A stretch of 64,000 bases of DNA from an uncultured Oscillospiraceae bacterium (GCA_949878425.1 CATLAL010000004.1:62001-126000), one strand, 5' to 3'. Counted from the stretch's first letter, positions 53,054-62,060 are shown. Translations and numbers: made by a program. Notes: generated from the letters alone by a model not told the origin.

Positions 53054-53234
53054 GAACCTGTACTTATAATCAAAAATGCCGGATGGGCGAGGGACCTTGT
53101 TCGCCCTGCAAGGCAAAAAATCGCGGGAATACTTTGTGTATTTCAAGATTTTTTAACGCCGCAGGGCTGCAAAAGATCCGCCCAGGCGGCCGTTTGAGAT
53201 TGTGAATACAGGGTTCTAAGCACGTTTCAAACGG
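53054..53234. repeat. Intergenic repeat between the peptide gene and terminator
   Basis: No gene is seen. Positions 53113-53150 (GGAATACTTTGTGTATTTCAAG) match 12398-12434. In the toxin-antitoxin reading this is the 3' untranslated region that the antisense RNA would overlap. Confidence 0.6.
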
Positions 53235-53275
53235 ATGCCCCCCGGAGAGAGCCAACCTCTCCGGGGGGCATTTTG
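53235..53275 (+). terminator. Terminator downstream of the small peptide gene
   Basis: ATGCCCCCCGGAGAG and its complement form a 15-bp stem, followed by TTTT on the plus strand only. It would end the peptide mRNA. Confidence 0.85.
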
Positions 53276-53313
53276 CTGGGGTGAGCATAATGGGTACACT
53301 AATCGACGTTCTT

Positions 53314-53342
53314 AGTATACCACATTCCCGCACTGCTGACAA
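53314..53342 (-). promoter_or_regulatory. Leftward promoter, candidate antisense RNA or lysA promoter
   Basis: Minus strand: TTGTCA, 17 bases, TATACT, between the asnS stop and the peptide gene's terminator. RNA from here would be antisense to the peptide mRNA's 3' part. It may instead be the promoter of lysA, more than 400 bases away. Confidence 0.7.
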
Positions 53343-53378
53343 GAGATAATTTTATTTCCCCTGCCCCCGGAGCCCTAT

Positions 53379-54773
53379 TTAAAAGTCCGCCGTGCCCACG
53401 GTCCTGGGGTGGGGCAGCACGTCCCGGATGTTGCTGATCCCGGTGAGGTACATCACCATCCGCTCAAAGCCCAAGCCGAACCCGGCGTGGCGGCAGGAGC
53501 CGTAGCGCCGCAGATCGCAGTACCACCAGTAGTCCTCCGGCTTCATGCCAAGGTCCTTGATCCGGGCCTCCAGAATGTCGATGCGCTCCTCCCGCTGGCT
53601 GCCGCCGATGATCTCCCCGATGCCGGGGACCAGGCAGTCCGCGGCGGCCACGGTCTTCCCGTCGTCGTTGAGGCGCATGTAGAACGCCTTGATCTCCTTG
53701 GGGTAGTCGGTAACAAAGACAGGGCGCTGAAAGACCTGCTCGGTGAGGTAGCGCTCGTGCTCCGTCTGGAGGTCGCAGCCCCAGTCCACCTTGTAGTCAA
53801 ATTTGTCGTTGTTCTTTTTGAGGATCTCCACCGCCTCGGTGTAGGTCACCCGGCCGAAGTCGGAGGAGGCCACATGCTCCAGACGCTCCAGGAGCCCCTT
53901 GTCCACGAAGCTGTTGAAAAAGGCCATCTCCTGGGGGCACTTCTCCATCACCGTGCGGATGATGTGCTTGATCATGGCCTCCGCCACGTCCATGTCACCG
54001 GCTAGGTCGCAAAAGGCCATCTCCGGCTCAATCATCCAGAACTCGGCGGCGTGGCGCTGGGTGTTGGAGTTCTCCGCCCGGAAGGTGGGGCCGAAGGTGT
54101 AGATGTCCCCAAAGGCCATGGCGAAGTTCTCGCCGTTGAGCTGGCCGGAGACGGTGAGGTTGGCCCGCTTGCCGAAGAAGTCCTGGCTGTAGTCCACCTG
54201 GCCGTCGGGGGTGCGGGGCGGGTTGGCCAGGTCCAGGGTGGTCACCTGGAACATCTCCCCCGCGCCCTCGCAGTCGCTGGCGGTGATGATGGGGGTGTGG
54301 ACGTAGACAAAGCCCCGGTCCTGGAAGAAGCAGTGGATGGCGTGGGCCGCCACGCTCCGCACCCGGAAGGCGGCGGAGAACAGGTTGGTGCGAGGCCGCA
54401 GGTGGGCGATGGTGCGCAGATACTCCACGCTGTGGCGCTTCTTCTGGAGGGGATAGTCGGGGGAGGAGGGACCCTCCACCTCGATGCGCTCCGCCTTCAC
54501 CTCCAGGGGCTGCTTGGCCTCCGGCGTGAGGACCAGCTTCCCGGTGACAATGAGGGCCGCGCCCACGTTCTGCCCGGCGATCTCCCGGTAGTTCTCCAGC
54601 GCCCCGGCGTCCATCACAACCTGGAGGTTGCGGAAGCAGGAGCCGTCGTTGAGCTCGATAAAGCCGAAGGTTTTCATGTCCCGGATGGTGCGGGCCCAGC
54701 CGCAGACAGCGACGGTCCTCCCGTCCAGCTGCTGGCTGTCGGCGTAGAGGGCGGCGATTTTGATTCGTTCCAT
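53379..54773 (-). CDS. asnS: Asparaginyl-tRNA synthetase
   Basis: A 464-residue class II synthetase with an N-terminal OB fold ([20 protein letters not shown]) and class II motifs, ending [18 protein letters not shown]. It charges tRNA-Asn. The whole length is present. Confidence 0.96.
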   Translation of the reverse strand: MERIKIAALYADSQQLDGRTVAVCGWARTIRDMKTFGFIELNDGSCFRNLQVVMDAGALENYREIAGQNVGAALIVTGKLVLTPEAKQPLEVKAERIEVEGPSSPDYPLQKKRHSVEYLRTIAHLRPRTNLFSAAFRVRSVAAHAIHCFFQDRGFVYVHTPIITASDCEGAGEMFQVTTLDLANPPRTPDGQVDYSQDFFGKRANLTVSGQLNGENFAMAFGDIYTFGPTFRAENSNTQRHAAEFWMIEPEMAFCDLAGDMDVAEAMIKHIIRTVMEKCPQEMAFFNSFVDKGLLERLEHVASSDFGRVTYTEAVEILKKNNDKFDYKVDWGCDLQTEHERYLTEQVFQRPVFVTDYPKEIKAFYMRLNDDGKTVAAADCLVPGIGEIIGGSQREERIDILEARIKDLGMKPEDYWWYCDLRRYGSCRHAGFGLGFERMVMYLTGISNIRDVLPHPRTVGTADF

Positions 54774-54833
54774 AGTGCGTTCACCTGCAATTCCTAAAAT
54801 TGTTAAATCGGAGTATTTATTCAGAATAGATGT

Positions 54834-54862
54834 ATTATACCGCCGGAAAGGCCGTTTTACAA
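54834..54862 (-). promoter_or_regulatory. Sigma-A promoter of asnS
   Basis: Minus strand: TTGTAA, 17 bases, TATAAT. No T-box leader is seen in the roughly 60 bases to the ATG. Confidence 0.75.
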
Positions 54863-54889
54863 GAGGTTTTTGTATATCCTGGGAATTTG

Positions 54890-56200
54890 TTATTTCTCAC
54901 AAATATTTTCGCCCTTTTGGGAGGCCTCTTGACAATCTCCCCCATGGTTCTCCTCTATTCCCCGGAGAAGGGCCCGCAGGGCGGACTCCAGGGGGATATT
55001 CCGGGCTCTGGCGGCCTCCGCCAGGGGCTCGTACTCCGCCTTACGCTTGGTGAGGCCGAAGCCGGAGCCGGTCTTGCAGGGGAGCGCTCCCAGCTCCGTG
55101 GGCACCGTCCGGCATTCCGGCGTCAGGGCGTAGCGGGGGCAGTCCGTGCGCCGCACGCCGAAGGTGGAGGTGTACCGCAGCAGCTCCCGGGCCAGGGCGT
55201 CCGCCTCCGCCGGGCGGCACAGGCAGGTCAGCAGTACGCCGGGCCGGTTCTTCTTCATCTGGAGGGGCAGAAAGCTCACATCCAGGGCCCCGGCCTCCAG
55301 CAGCCGCTCCATGGCGAAGCCCAGAGCCTCGCCGGTCATGTCGTCTAGATTGGCCTTCAGCTCCGTCACCAGGTCGTTGGGGCCGCCGGAGGACCCCTCC
55401 GTCTCCAGCAGAAAGGCCCGCAGGCAGTTGGCCCGGGGAAAGTCCTTAGTTCCGCAGCCGTGGCCGCAGTCCAGCAGGACGCCCGCCGGCATGGGGCCGA
55501 AGTCCTCCGAGAATTCTCGCAGCAGGGCGGCCCCGGTGGGGGTGCAGAGCTCGCAGGCGATGTCACCCGCCGCCACCGGAATGCCGGTGAGGAGCCGGGC
55601 GGTGGCCGGGGCCGGCACCGGCAGGAGGCCGTGGGCGGTATGTACTGTGCCGCTGCCAACAGTGACAGGGGAGGCGGCTACCGCCTCGGGCGAGAGCAGG
55701 TCCATGAGAAGGCACACGCCGGTGACATCCATCACCGCGTCCATGGCCCCCACCTCGTGGAAATGGACCTCCCCCACGCTGACGCCGTGGGCCTGGGACT
55801 CCGCCTGGGCGATGCGGCCATAGACCCGCTTGGCCCGCTCCCGGACAGACTCCGGCAGGGGAAAGCCGTCGATGAGGGTCTCAATGTCCTCCAGGGAGCG
55901 GTGCTCGTGCCCATGATCGTGGCCGTGCCCGTGTCCATGGTCATGCTCATGGCCATGGCTATGGTCGTGCTCATGCTCATGGCTGTGCCCATGCCCCTCC
56001 TCCTGGCCGTGGATGCGCACGCGCATGTGCGTCCCGGCAATGCCCTGGCGGAGGACCGGCTCCGCCTCCAGGAAGACGCCGGGGAGCAGTTGGTTCATCT
56101 CCGCTAGAAACCGCTCCTTCTCCGGGCACAGCTCGTAGAGCGCCCCCATCAGCATGTCCCCCGCCGCGCCCATGGCGCATTCTAAATACAGCGTTTTCAT
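54890..56200 (-). CDS. larC: Nickel-pincer cofactor biosynthesis protein LarC
   Basis: A 436-residue LarC, the nickel insertase of the lactate racemase-type cofactor. It opens [21 protein letters not shown] histidine-rich stretch of about 30 residues (70-100, made almost only of H, G, E and D) would hold nickel. It is encoded in one frame, unlike the larC1/larC2 frameshift arrangement of Lactiplantibacillus plantarum. The ATG follows AGGAGTCACCT. larA and larE are not in the window. Confidence 0.93.
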   Translation of the reverse strand: MKTLYLECAMGAAGDMLMGALYELCPEKERFLAEMNQLLPGVFLEAEPVLRQGIAGTHMRVRIHGQEEGHGHSHEHEHDHSHGHEHDHGHGHGHDHGHEHRSLEDIETLIDGFPLPESVRERAKRVYGRIAQAESQAHGVSVGEVHFHEVGAMDAVMDVTGVCLLMDLLSPEAVAASPVTVGSGTVHTAHGLLPVPAPATARLLTGIPVAAGDIACELCTPTGAALLREFSEDFGPMPAGVLLDCGHGCGTKDFPRANCLRAFLLETEGSSGGPNDLVTELKANLDDMTGEALGFAMERLLEAGALDVSFLPLQMKKNRPGVLLTCLCRPAEADALARELLRYTSTFGVRRTDCPRYALTPECRTVPTELGALPCKTGSGFGLTKRKAEYEPLAEAARARNIPLESALRALLRGIEENHGGDCQEASQKGENICEK

Positions 56201-56217
56201 AGGTGACTCCTTTTTGA

Positions 56218-56386
56218 GGCATACATACTGTTCTTTGTGAACAAAGAACAGTATCAAAAGAAAAACTTTTTGCGCAAAGCTTCGCTTTTCTTATGCTTTC
56301 TTTGATAAATAATACAGAGAAAGGCGTTAGCCTTTCGAAAAAAGTTGTTTTTGATACTTTTTCTTTCAAGAAAAAGTATGTATGCC
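56218..56386. repeat. Complete composite repeat element between larB and larC
   Basis: 169 bp from GGCATAC to GTATGTATGCC, with hairpins ATACTGTTCTTTG/CAAAGAACAGTAT at the left and ATACTTTTTCTT/AAGAAAAAGTAT at the right, and a GCGCAAAGC region inside. Its right end abuts the stop codon of larB directly. Confidence 0.82.
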
Positions 56387-57142
56387 TTACTGTATCCCTT
56401 CCATTTGATTAATCCTATGGGCCAGGAACCCGGCGCCGAAGCCGTTATCGATATTGACGACGCTGACGCCGCTGGCGCAGGAATTGAGCATACTCAGCAG
56501 TGCGGCGAGGCCCCCCAGGCTGGCTCCGTAGCCCACGCTGGTAGGGACGGCGATAACAGGGCAGCTCACAAGGCCCCCCACCACGCTGGGCAGGGCCCCC
56601 TCCATACCGGCCACGGCCACGATGCACCGGGCCCGCTCCAGGACCTCCAGGGAGGCCAGGAGCCGGTGGAGGCCCGCCACGCCAGCGTCATAGACCCGCT
56701 CCACTTTGCTGCCCAGGGCCTCGGCGGTGAGGGCGGCCTCCTCGCAGACCGCCAGGTCGCTGGTGCCGGCGGACACCACGGCCACGGATCCTGTGAGGGG
56801 CCGCTTTGCCGGATTGGCCACCGCCAGCTGGGCTGCCTCGCTGTAGCGGCAGGGGAACCGCCCCCGCAGCAGGGCCTCCTTCTCCGGAGAGAGCCGGGTG
56901 ATGAGGATATTTTTCGTGCCCCGGTCCATCATGGACCGGACGATGCCGGCGATCTGCTCCGCCGTCTTGCCCTGGCCGAAGATTACCTCCGCCGCGCCCT
57001 GGCGCTGGGCGCGGTGGTGGTCCACCCGGGCGTAGCCCAGGTCCTCGTAGGCCGGGCTGCCTATGAGCGCCGCGGCCTCCTCCGGGGAGGCCGACCCGCT
57101 TCGGACCCGCTCCAGCAGGGCGAGAAGTTCTCTTTGCTCCAT
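56387..57142 (-). CDS. larB: Nickel-pincer cofactor biosynthesis protein LarB
   Basis: A 251-residue LarB, which carboxylates nicotinic acid adenine dinucleotide at the start of pincer cofactor synthesis. Typical stretches are DHHRAQRQGAAEVIFGQGKT and VVSAGTSDLAVCEEA, and the end has VVNIDNGFGAG. The start after AGGAGCGCGGAT is used. It follows the TIGR04076 gene by 25 bases. Confidence 0.93.
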   Translation of the reverse strand: MEQRELLALLERVRSGSASPEEAAALIGSPAYEDLGYARVDHHRAQRQGAAEVIFGQGKTAEQIAGIVRSMMDRGTKNILITRLSPEKEALLRGRFPCRYSEAAQLAVANPAKRPLTGSVAVVSAGTSDLAVCEEAALTAEALGSKVERVYDAGVAGLHRLLASLEVLERARCIVAVAGMEGALPSVVGGLVSCPVIAVPTSVGYGASLGGLAALLSMLNSCASGVSVVNIDNGFGAGFLAHRINQMEGIQ

Positions 57143-57167
57143 ATCCGCGCTCCTTACCGTATCCGTA

Positions 57168-57515
57168 TCAGTCAAAGAATTTTCCCTTGAAGAAGTTCTC
57201 GTTCCCCAGCTTTCTGGCCGTTAGCCGGAACACGACGCAGCCATCCGGACAGACCACGGTCTTGCTGTACGGGCTGTCGCCGCCGATGTTCTCCAGGTCG
57301 CCCCCGCTTCGGATCGCCTCCATAATAGGGAAGAGGACCAGCATCAGCTTGGAGCAGATGCCCTGTCCGTCCCGGTTGACCGGACAGCCGTAGGTACAGG
57401 TATAGGTGTCCCCGATTTCCTCGCCATTGCGGCAGTACTGCTCCGTGCGCTCCCCCCGGAGAAATCCGACCACCTCAACGGTGAACTCGTACTCCTCGTC
57501 GTACCACTTTTTCAT
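57168..57515 (-). CDS. TIGR04076 family protein
   Basis: A 115-residue protein with several cysteines (EQYCRNGEE; CTYGCP; VVCPDGCVVF). The pattern matches TIGR04076, a family of unknown function that may bind metal. It lies 14 bases after the RNA methyltransferase gene and before larB, with AAGGAG upstream. Whether it takes part in nickel-cofactor work is open. Confidence 0.82.
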   Translation of the reverse strand: MKKWYDEEYEFTVEVVGFLRGERTEQYCRNGEEIGDTYTCTYGCPVNRDGQGICSKLMLVLFPIMEAIRSGGDLENIGGDSPYSKTVVCPDGCVVFRLTARKLGNENFFKGKFFD

Positions 57516-57529
57516 ACCCTGCTCCTTTC

Positions 57530-58642
57530 TCAGCGGCTGAACTGGTACAGGCCGCATTTGATCATGCCGTTGTAGAGCTTCCGGTTCTTCGCCGCCCTCC
57601 GGCCAAAGAACCGCTCGAACTCCGGGTGGCTGGTGAGGACCAGCACCCGCCACTTGGGCGGAATCCGCCGGTAGACTTCCCCGAACATCCGGTAGAGGGC
57701 TTCGGCCTCCTCCTTTTCCAGCAGCCGCTCGCCGTAGGGCGGGTTGGTGACCAGCTGGCCGTACTCCCCCTGGCAGCGGAGGGCGGAGGCGTCGGCCCTG
57801 TCGAAGCGGACCAGGTCCTCCACGCCGGCCTTCCGGGCGTTCTCCCGGGCGATGGCCACGGCCTTGGGGTCGATGTCGCCGCCCCAGATGTCGTAGCTGC
57901 CGGAGAACTCCTTGTCCAGGGCCTCCCCGGCGGCGTCCAGCCAGAGGCGGCTGGCCACGCAGCCCCACTTCTGGGCGTCAAAGGACCGATCCAGGCCCGG
58001 GGCTCGGTTCTTGGCGATCAGCGCCGCCTCGATGGGGATGGTGCCGGAGCCGCAGAAGGGGTCCCGGAAGGGGTCCTTGCCCCGGTAGCGGCTCAGGAGC
58101 ACCAGCCCGGCGGCCAGGGTCTCCCGCAGGGGAGCCGCCACGCCCACCGCCCGGTAGCCCCGCTTGTGGAGCCCGGGCCCGGTGGTGTCCAGATACAGGG
58201 CGCACTGGTCCTTCAGAATGGAGAACTGGATCTGGTACTTGGCTCCGGTCTCCGGCAGCTGCTCCAGGCCGTAGGCGCGGCCCAGCCGGCCGGCGGCGGC
58301 CTTCTTCACGATCCGCTGGCAGTCCGGGACGGAGTGGAGCTGGGAGTCCAGGGCGTGGCCCTTTACGGGGAACTGGCCGTCCCGGGGGATGAAGTCCTCC
58401 CAGGGGAGGGCCGCCGCCCCCTGGAACAGGGCCTCGAAGCTGCGGGCCGGAAAGGTCCCCAAAAGGAGCAGCACCCGCTCCCCACAGCGCAGATTGAGGT
58501 TGAGCCGGGGCAGGTCGGCCATGGAGCCCTGACAGAGGACGCGGCCGTTTTCCACCTGGACCGCCTGGAGGCCCAGGCGGCGCAGCTCGTCCCCCACCAG
58601 GCCCTCCAGACCGAAGAGGCAGGGAACCGCGAAGGTCAGCAT
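57530..58642 (-). CDS. THUMP-domain class I RNA methyltransferase (RlmL N-terminal/YpsC type)
   Basis: A 370-residue SAM-dependent enzyme. A THUMP domain (residues about 1-155) precedes a Rossmann methyltransferase with DPFCGSGTIPIEAA and the catalytic NPPYGERL. Relatives modify 23S rRNA at G2445. The start MLTFAVPC follows GAGGTG. It heads a leftward unit with TIGR04076 and larB. Confidence 0.9.
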   Translation of the reverse strand: MLTFAVPCLFGLEGLVGDELRRLGLQAVQVENGRVLCQGSMADLPRLNLNLRCGERVLLLLGTFPARSFEALFQGAAALPWEDFIPRDGQFPVKGHALDSQLHSVPDCQRIVKKAAAGRLGRAYGLEQLPETGAKYQIQFSILKDQCALYLDTTGPGLHKRGYRAVGVAAPLRETLAAGLVLLSRYRGKDPFRDPFCGSGTIPIEAALIAKNRAPGLDRSFDAQKWGCVASRLWLDAAGEALDKEFSGSYDIWGGDIDPKAVAIARENARKAGVEDLVRFDRADASALRCQGEYGQLVTNPPYGERLLEKEEAEALYRMFGEVYRRIPPKWRVLVLTSHPEFERFFGRRAAKNRKLYNGMIKCGLYQFSR

Positions 58643-58688
58643 GCAGGTCACCTCGTTCCAAGAAGGAATATCTAAGATAAGCGGCCTT

Positions 58689-58717
58689 ATTATAACAGAG
58701 ATGGAGAAAAAAGGCAA
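58689..58717 (-). promoter_or_regulatory. Sigma-A promoter of RNA methyltransferase-larB unit
   Basis: Minus strand: TTGCCT, 17 bases, TATAAT. Confidence 0.75.
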
Positions 58718-59041
58718 GTTGGAGCGCCTCCAGGGGCGTTTTCGTCAAAAGCGGGCAGAGCACGCCTGTCTCACCAATTAAATTTCAGCAGAAACAGGAG
58801 CGTTATAGAGGGGCCGATGGGGCGTTAGGCCGGCAAAGCCGGCCTAACGCCCCAAGCGGACCGTTGGCCCGCCCACGGGAGCCCTACTGCGGCCTCTTTA
58901 TAATACCAGCCAGTACGCGGTGCAGCGTCAGCGCGGCTGAAAACCGGCAGATTGCCGCTTCGCGCGCCGAGACAGCTTGATCCCCCAGTCCAGGGCCTTT
59001 GCCTGCGGCTGGGGGAGTTTGCGGGGCGATTGGTACGGCTC
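58718..59041. repeat. Gene-free stretch with a 16-bp hairpin and repeats
   Basis: No gene is seen. GGGGCGTTAGGCCGGC forms a perfect stem (58819-58834 with 58838-58853). GTCAGCGCGGCTGAAAA near 58928 is a copy of a motif also at 38246 and 30351. The rest holds nothing recognisable. Confidence 0.6.
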
Positions 59042-59683
59042 CTAAATCCGCCTGGTCCCCACGCACCGGTTAATGGGCGCGCCGGCGGCGTAAAACTTGG
59101 CCTCGTAGTCGGTCATTACGCCCTGGGGGCCGCCGCCGTGGAGGTCCCTTGTGACCTCGCTGAGGTCGTAGCCCGCCTCCGGAAACTCCAGAAGGGAGAA
59201 CTCAAACAGGGGCTGGTTGTCAGTTTTGAAGTGGACCTGCCCGCCGGGCCTGAGCACCTTCCGGTAGGTCTCCAGAAAGCCCCGGTGGGTCAGGCGGCGC
59301 TTGGCCTGGCGCTTGGGGGGCCAGGGGTCGCAGAAGTTGATATAGATGCGCTCCACCTCGTCCTGGGCGAAGTAGTCCGGCAGCAGCGCCGCGTCTCCCA
59401 CTACGAAGAACACGTTTTTCAGCTCCATGGCCACAGCCCGCTCCATGGCCACCACCAGGGCGTCGGGCACCTTTTCAATGGCGATGAAGAGAATGTCCGG
59501 ATTCTGTCTGGCCGTCTCCGCCGTGAAGCGGCCCTTGCCGCAGCCCAGCTCCAGATAGAGCGCCGCCGCCTCCGGCATCAGCTCCTGCCGCCAGCGGCCC
59601 CGCAGGGCGAAGCCGTCCCGGACGTGGCAGGCGGCGCACCGCTCCATCCGGGGGATCAGATTTTTTTTCTTTCGCATGCGCAT
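59042..59683 (-). CDS. trmB: tRNA (guanine-N7)-methyltransferase
   Basis: A 213-residue SAM enzyme that makes m7G46 in tRNA. LELGCGKGRFTAETA binds SAM and INFCDPWPPKRQAKRRL is the family signature; TDNQPLFEFSL follows. The start after GGAGGTACTCCC is used. The longer frame upstream passes the tsaE promoter and is rejected. Confidence 0.94.
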   Translation of the reverse strand: MRMRKKKNLIPRMERCAACHVRDGFALRGRWRQELMPEAAALYLELGCGKGRFTAETARQNPDILFIAIEKVPDALVVAMERAVAMELKNVFFVVGDAALLPDYFAQDEVERIYINFCDPWPPKRQAKRRLTHRGFLETYRKVLRPGGQVHFKTDNQPLFEFSLLEFPEAGYDLSEVTRDLHGGGPQGVMTDYEAKFYAAGAPINRCVGTRRI

Positions 59684-59783
59684 GGGGAGTACCTCCAGGG
59701 TCGTTTGACCAGATTGTACCACGCTGCGGGGGAAAAAACAAGTGGGGGGCCGGCGCACCCTAGAGTCTGTTTTAAAACCGACG

Positions 59784-59835
59784 CTACAGCAGCTGCCGTT
59801 ATTTTTGATGATTGCTGTATTTTGAAGCTTGCTAT
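59784..59835. repeat. Half copy of the TATAGCAAT-type element
   Basis: CTACAGCAGCTGCCG, then TATTTTTGAT and ATTGCT match, inverted, the left end of the element at 31839-31968; GCTATAAAA ends it. Confidence 0.6.
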
Positions 59836-59840
59836 AAAAA

Positions 59841-59869
59841 TTGCATTTGGAAAAAGAATATGGTATACT
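59841..59869 (+). promoter_or_regulatory. Promoter of tsaE-tsaB
   Basis: TTGCAT, 17 bases, TATACT. A perfect 13-bp inverted repeat GAATATGGTATAC (59856-59868 and 59886-59898) spans the -10 box and start site. Confidence 0.75.
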
Positions 59870-59915
59870 AGCTCCAGTACAGCCTGTATACCATATTCCG
59901 ATAGGAGCGGCGAAC

Positions 59916-60341
59916 ATGGAGTATATATCCCACAGCGAGGCGGAGACCGAGGCCCTGGGCGAGGCCCTTGCGGCCAAGCTCCGCGCCGGTGACGTGGTGG
60001 CCTACTCCGGCGGCCTGGGCGCGGGAAAGACGGCGTTTACCCGGGGCCTGGCCCGGGGCCTGGGGTACCGGGGACGGGTTACCAGCCCGACCTTTGCCAT
60101 TGTCAACGAATACGAGGGGCGTCTGCCCCTGTTCCACTTTGATATGTACCGGCTGGGAGGGGCGGAGGACCTCTTCGACATCGGCTGGGAGGACTATTTG
60201 GACCGGGGGGGCGTGTGCGCCGTGGAGTGGAGTGAGCGGGCGGCGGGAGCGCTGCCGGCGGACGCGATTACGGTGGATATCTGCCGCTGCGGGGAAAATG
60301 AGGACTGGCGGCGCATCCGCGTGAAAGGAGCAGAGCGATGA
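59916..60341 (+). CDS. tsaE: tRNA t6A synthesis ATPase TsaE
   Basis: A 141-residue P-loop protein with Walker A GGLGAGKTA (32-40) and SPTFAIVNEYEG. It works with TsaB and TsaD in N6-threonylcarbamoyladenosine formation. The start after GGAGCGGCGAAC is used; its stop overlaps tsaB (ATGA). Confidence 0.94.
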   Translation: MEYISHSEAETEALGEALAAKLRAGDVVAYSGGLGAGKTAFTRGLARGLGYRGRVTSPTFAIVNEYEGRLPLFHFDMYRLGGAEDLFDIGWEDYLDRGGVCAVEWSERAAGALPADAITVDICRCGENEDWRRIRVKGAER

Positions 60342-61057
60342 GGATTCTTGCCCTGGAGAGCTCCGCCAAGGCCGCCTCCTGCGCGGTGCTGGCGGAGGGC
60401 GTTCCGATTGCCTCCGCGTGGCAGTGCACGGGCCTGACCCACAGCCGGACCCTGCTGCCCATGGTGGAGGACATGCTGAGAAACAGCGAGCTGACCATGG
60501 GGGATATAGACGCGGTGGCGGTGGCCGCGGGGCCTGGCTCCTTTACTGGACTGCGCATCGGCATCTCCGCGGTAAAGGGGCTGGCCTGGGCGGCGGACAA
60601 GCCCTGCGTCGGCGTATCCACCCTGGAGGCCATGGCCTGGCCCCTGGCCCATCTGAATGGGACGCTCTTCTGCGCCATGGACGCCAGACGGCGGCAGATC
60701 TATAACGCCGTGTTCCGGTGCGGGGACGGCGGACCCGTCCGCCAGCGGGAGGACCGGGCCATCTCCCTGGAGGATGCCGCCGCCGATCTGGCGGGGCTGG
60801 AGGGCCCTCTCACCCTGGTGGGAGACGGCGCGCAGCTGTGCCGGCAGGACTTTGAGGCACGGGGAATCCCCTGCCGGCTGGCGCCGGTCCATCTGCGGAT
60901 GCAGAGCGCCGTAGGCGTGGGGCTGGCGGCGTCGGCGCTGTGGCCCCGAGGGGTGGTGTCCGCTCAGAAGCTCTCGCCGGTCTATCTCCGCCTGAGCCAG
61001 GCGGAGCGGGAGCGGCTGGAGCGGCTTAATAGGGAAGAGCCGCCTCCCCGGCCATAA
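60338..61057 (+). CDS. tsaB: tRNA t6A synthesis protein TsaB
   Basis: A 239-residue ASKHA-fold protein opening ILALESSAKAASCAVL, with AVAAGPGSFTGLRIG near residue 66. It is the structural partner of TsaD. Its 3' end overlaps the convergent CapA-type gene by 32 bases. Confidence 0.93.
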   Translation: MRILALESSAKAASCAVLAEGVPIASAWQCTGLTHSRTLLPMVEDMLRNSELTMGDIDAVAVAAGPGSFTGLRIGISAVKGLAWAADKPCVGVSTLEAMAWPLAHLNGTLFCAMDARRRQIYNAVFRCGDGGPVRQREDRAISLEDAAADLAGLEGPLTLVGDGAQLCRQDFEARGIPCRLAPVHLRMQSAVGVGLAASALWPRGVVSAQKLSPVYLRLSQAERERLERLNREEPPPRP

Positions 61058-62060
61058 AGTCCAGAACCTTCTGCCGCTCCTCCTCATCCGTGATGGGGGC
61101 GGGCTGCCAGTTGTTCACGTCGCCGGTATACACGTAGCAGGGGATGATCTCCGTGGACTCCGCCGTCACCTGGCCGTCGCACACGGTCAGCACCAGCTTG
61201 TAGATAATGGTCCGGTTCTCCGGCCTGCGGTGCCCGCCGTAGCAGAAGTTGCCCAGGGAGTAGACGATTGGAACCCCCTTGTACTCCTCCATAGGCTGCA
61301 ATACGTGGGGGTGGTTCCCCAGCACCAGGTCCGCTCCCGCGTCCACCAGGCGGCGGCTGGCCCGGATCCTCCAGTCCTCCGGCGCATGGGTCCCCTCCGT
61401 GCCGCCGTGGTAGAACACGATCTGATAGTCGGAGCGCTCCGAGGCCTCCTTGATCCGCCGGACGATCTGGGAGGCCTGCCCCTCGTTCCACAGGCCGTTG
61501 CAGATAACGGCCACGGTAAAGCCGTTTTTCTCCAGATAGATGGTCTCCTCGTTGGTGCCGTAGGGCAGGCCGGCCTCCTGTATGGCGGCGATGGTGTCCG
61601 CTTTTCCCTTGGCGCCGTAGTCGCCGGTGTGGTTGTTGGCCAGGGAGACGGCCTCCACGCTGCCCGCCGTGAGAATTTCCGCGTTACGGGCGGGGGCCTT
61701 GAACCAGTAGGCGGGGGTGGTGGATTTCTCCTTGGCCTCCAGGGGCCGGTCCGTGAGCACGTTCTCCAGGTTGACAACGGTAAAATCGTCGGCGCTGAAG
61801 ATGTCCCAGACCTTCTCCAGGAAGTAGGCGGGCTCCTCCCGGGAGGCATACCAGGCGAAGGAGCCCCGGTAGCTCTGGCTCTTTTCGGTGGCCAGGAGGC
61901 AGTCCCCCGCAAAGGACATATCGATGGTAAAGGACTCGCCGGGGAGGAGAGGCTCCTCCTCATAGACGGCCTGGGGCGCGCTCGGCTCCGCCGCCGGGAA
62001 AGCCGGGAGGCAGAGTCCGGCCGCCAGGGCCATGGATAGCGCCAGGGAAGCGATGCTCAT
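61026..62060 (-). CDS. CapA family protein (PGA_cap metallophosphatase)
   Basis: A 344-residue exported protein with a cleavable signal (SLALSMALAAGLCLPAFPA). The CapA fold is shown by FAGDCLLA, VVNLENVLTD, SLANNHTGDYG and GNHPHVLQPME. Such proteins take part in poly-gamma-glutamate or related surface-polymer work, though stand-alone copies may do other jobs. The start follows GGAGTGGTTCCT. Confidence 0.88.
   Translation of the reverse strand: MSIASLALSMALAAGLCLPAFPAAEPSAPQAVYEEEPLLPGESFTIDMSFAGDCLLATEKSQSYRGSFAWYASREEPAYFLEKVWDIFSADDFTVVNLENVLTDRPLEAKEKSTTPAYWFKAPARNAEILTAGSVEAVSLANNHTGDYGAKGKADTIAAIQEAGLPYGTNEETIYLEKNGFTVAVICNGLWNEGQASQIVRRIKEASERSDYQIVFYHGGTEGTHAPEDWRIRASRRLVDAGADLVLGNHPHVLQPMEEYKGVPIVYSLGNFCYGGHRRPENRTIIYKLVLTVCDGQVTAESTEIIPCYVYTGDVNNWQPAPITDEEERQKVLDFMAGEAALPY

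Noticed and set aside
54774..54889. T-box leader before asnS
   Set aside because: The distance from promoter to start codon is only about 60 bases and the T-box core sequence is absent.
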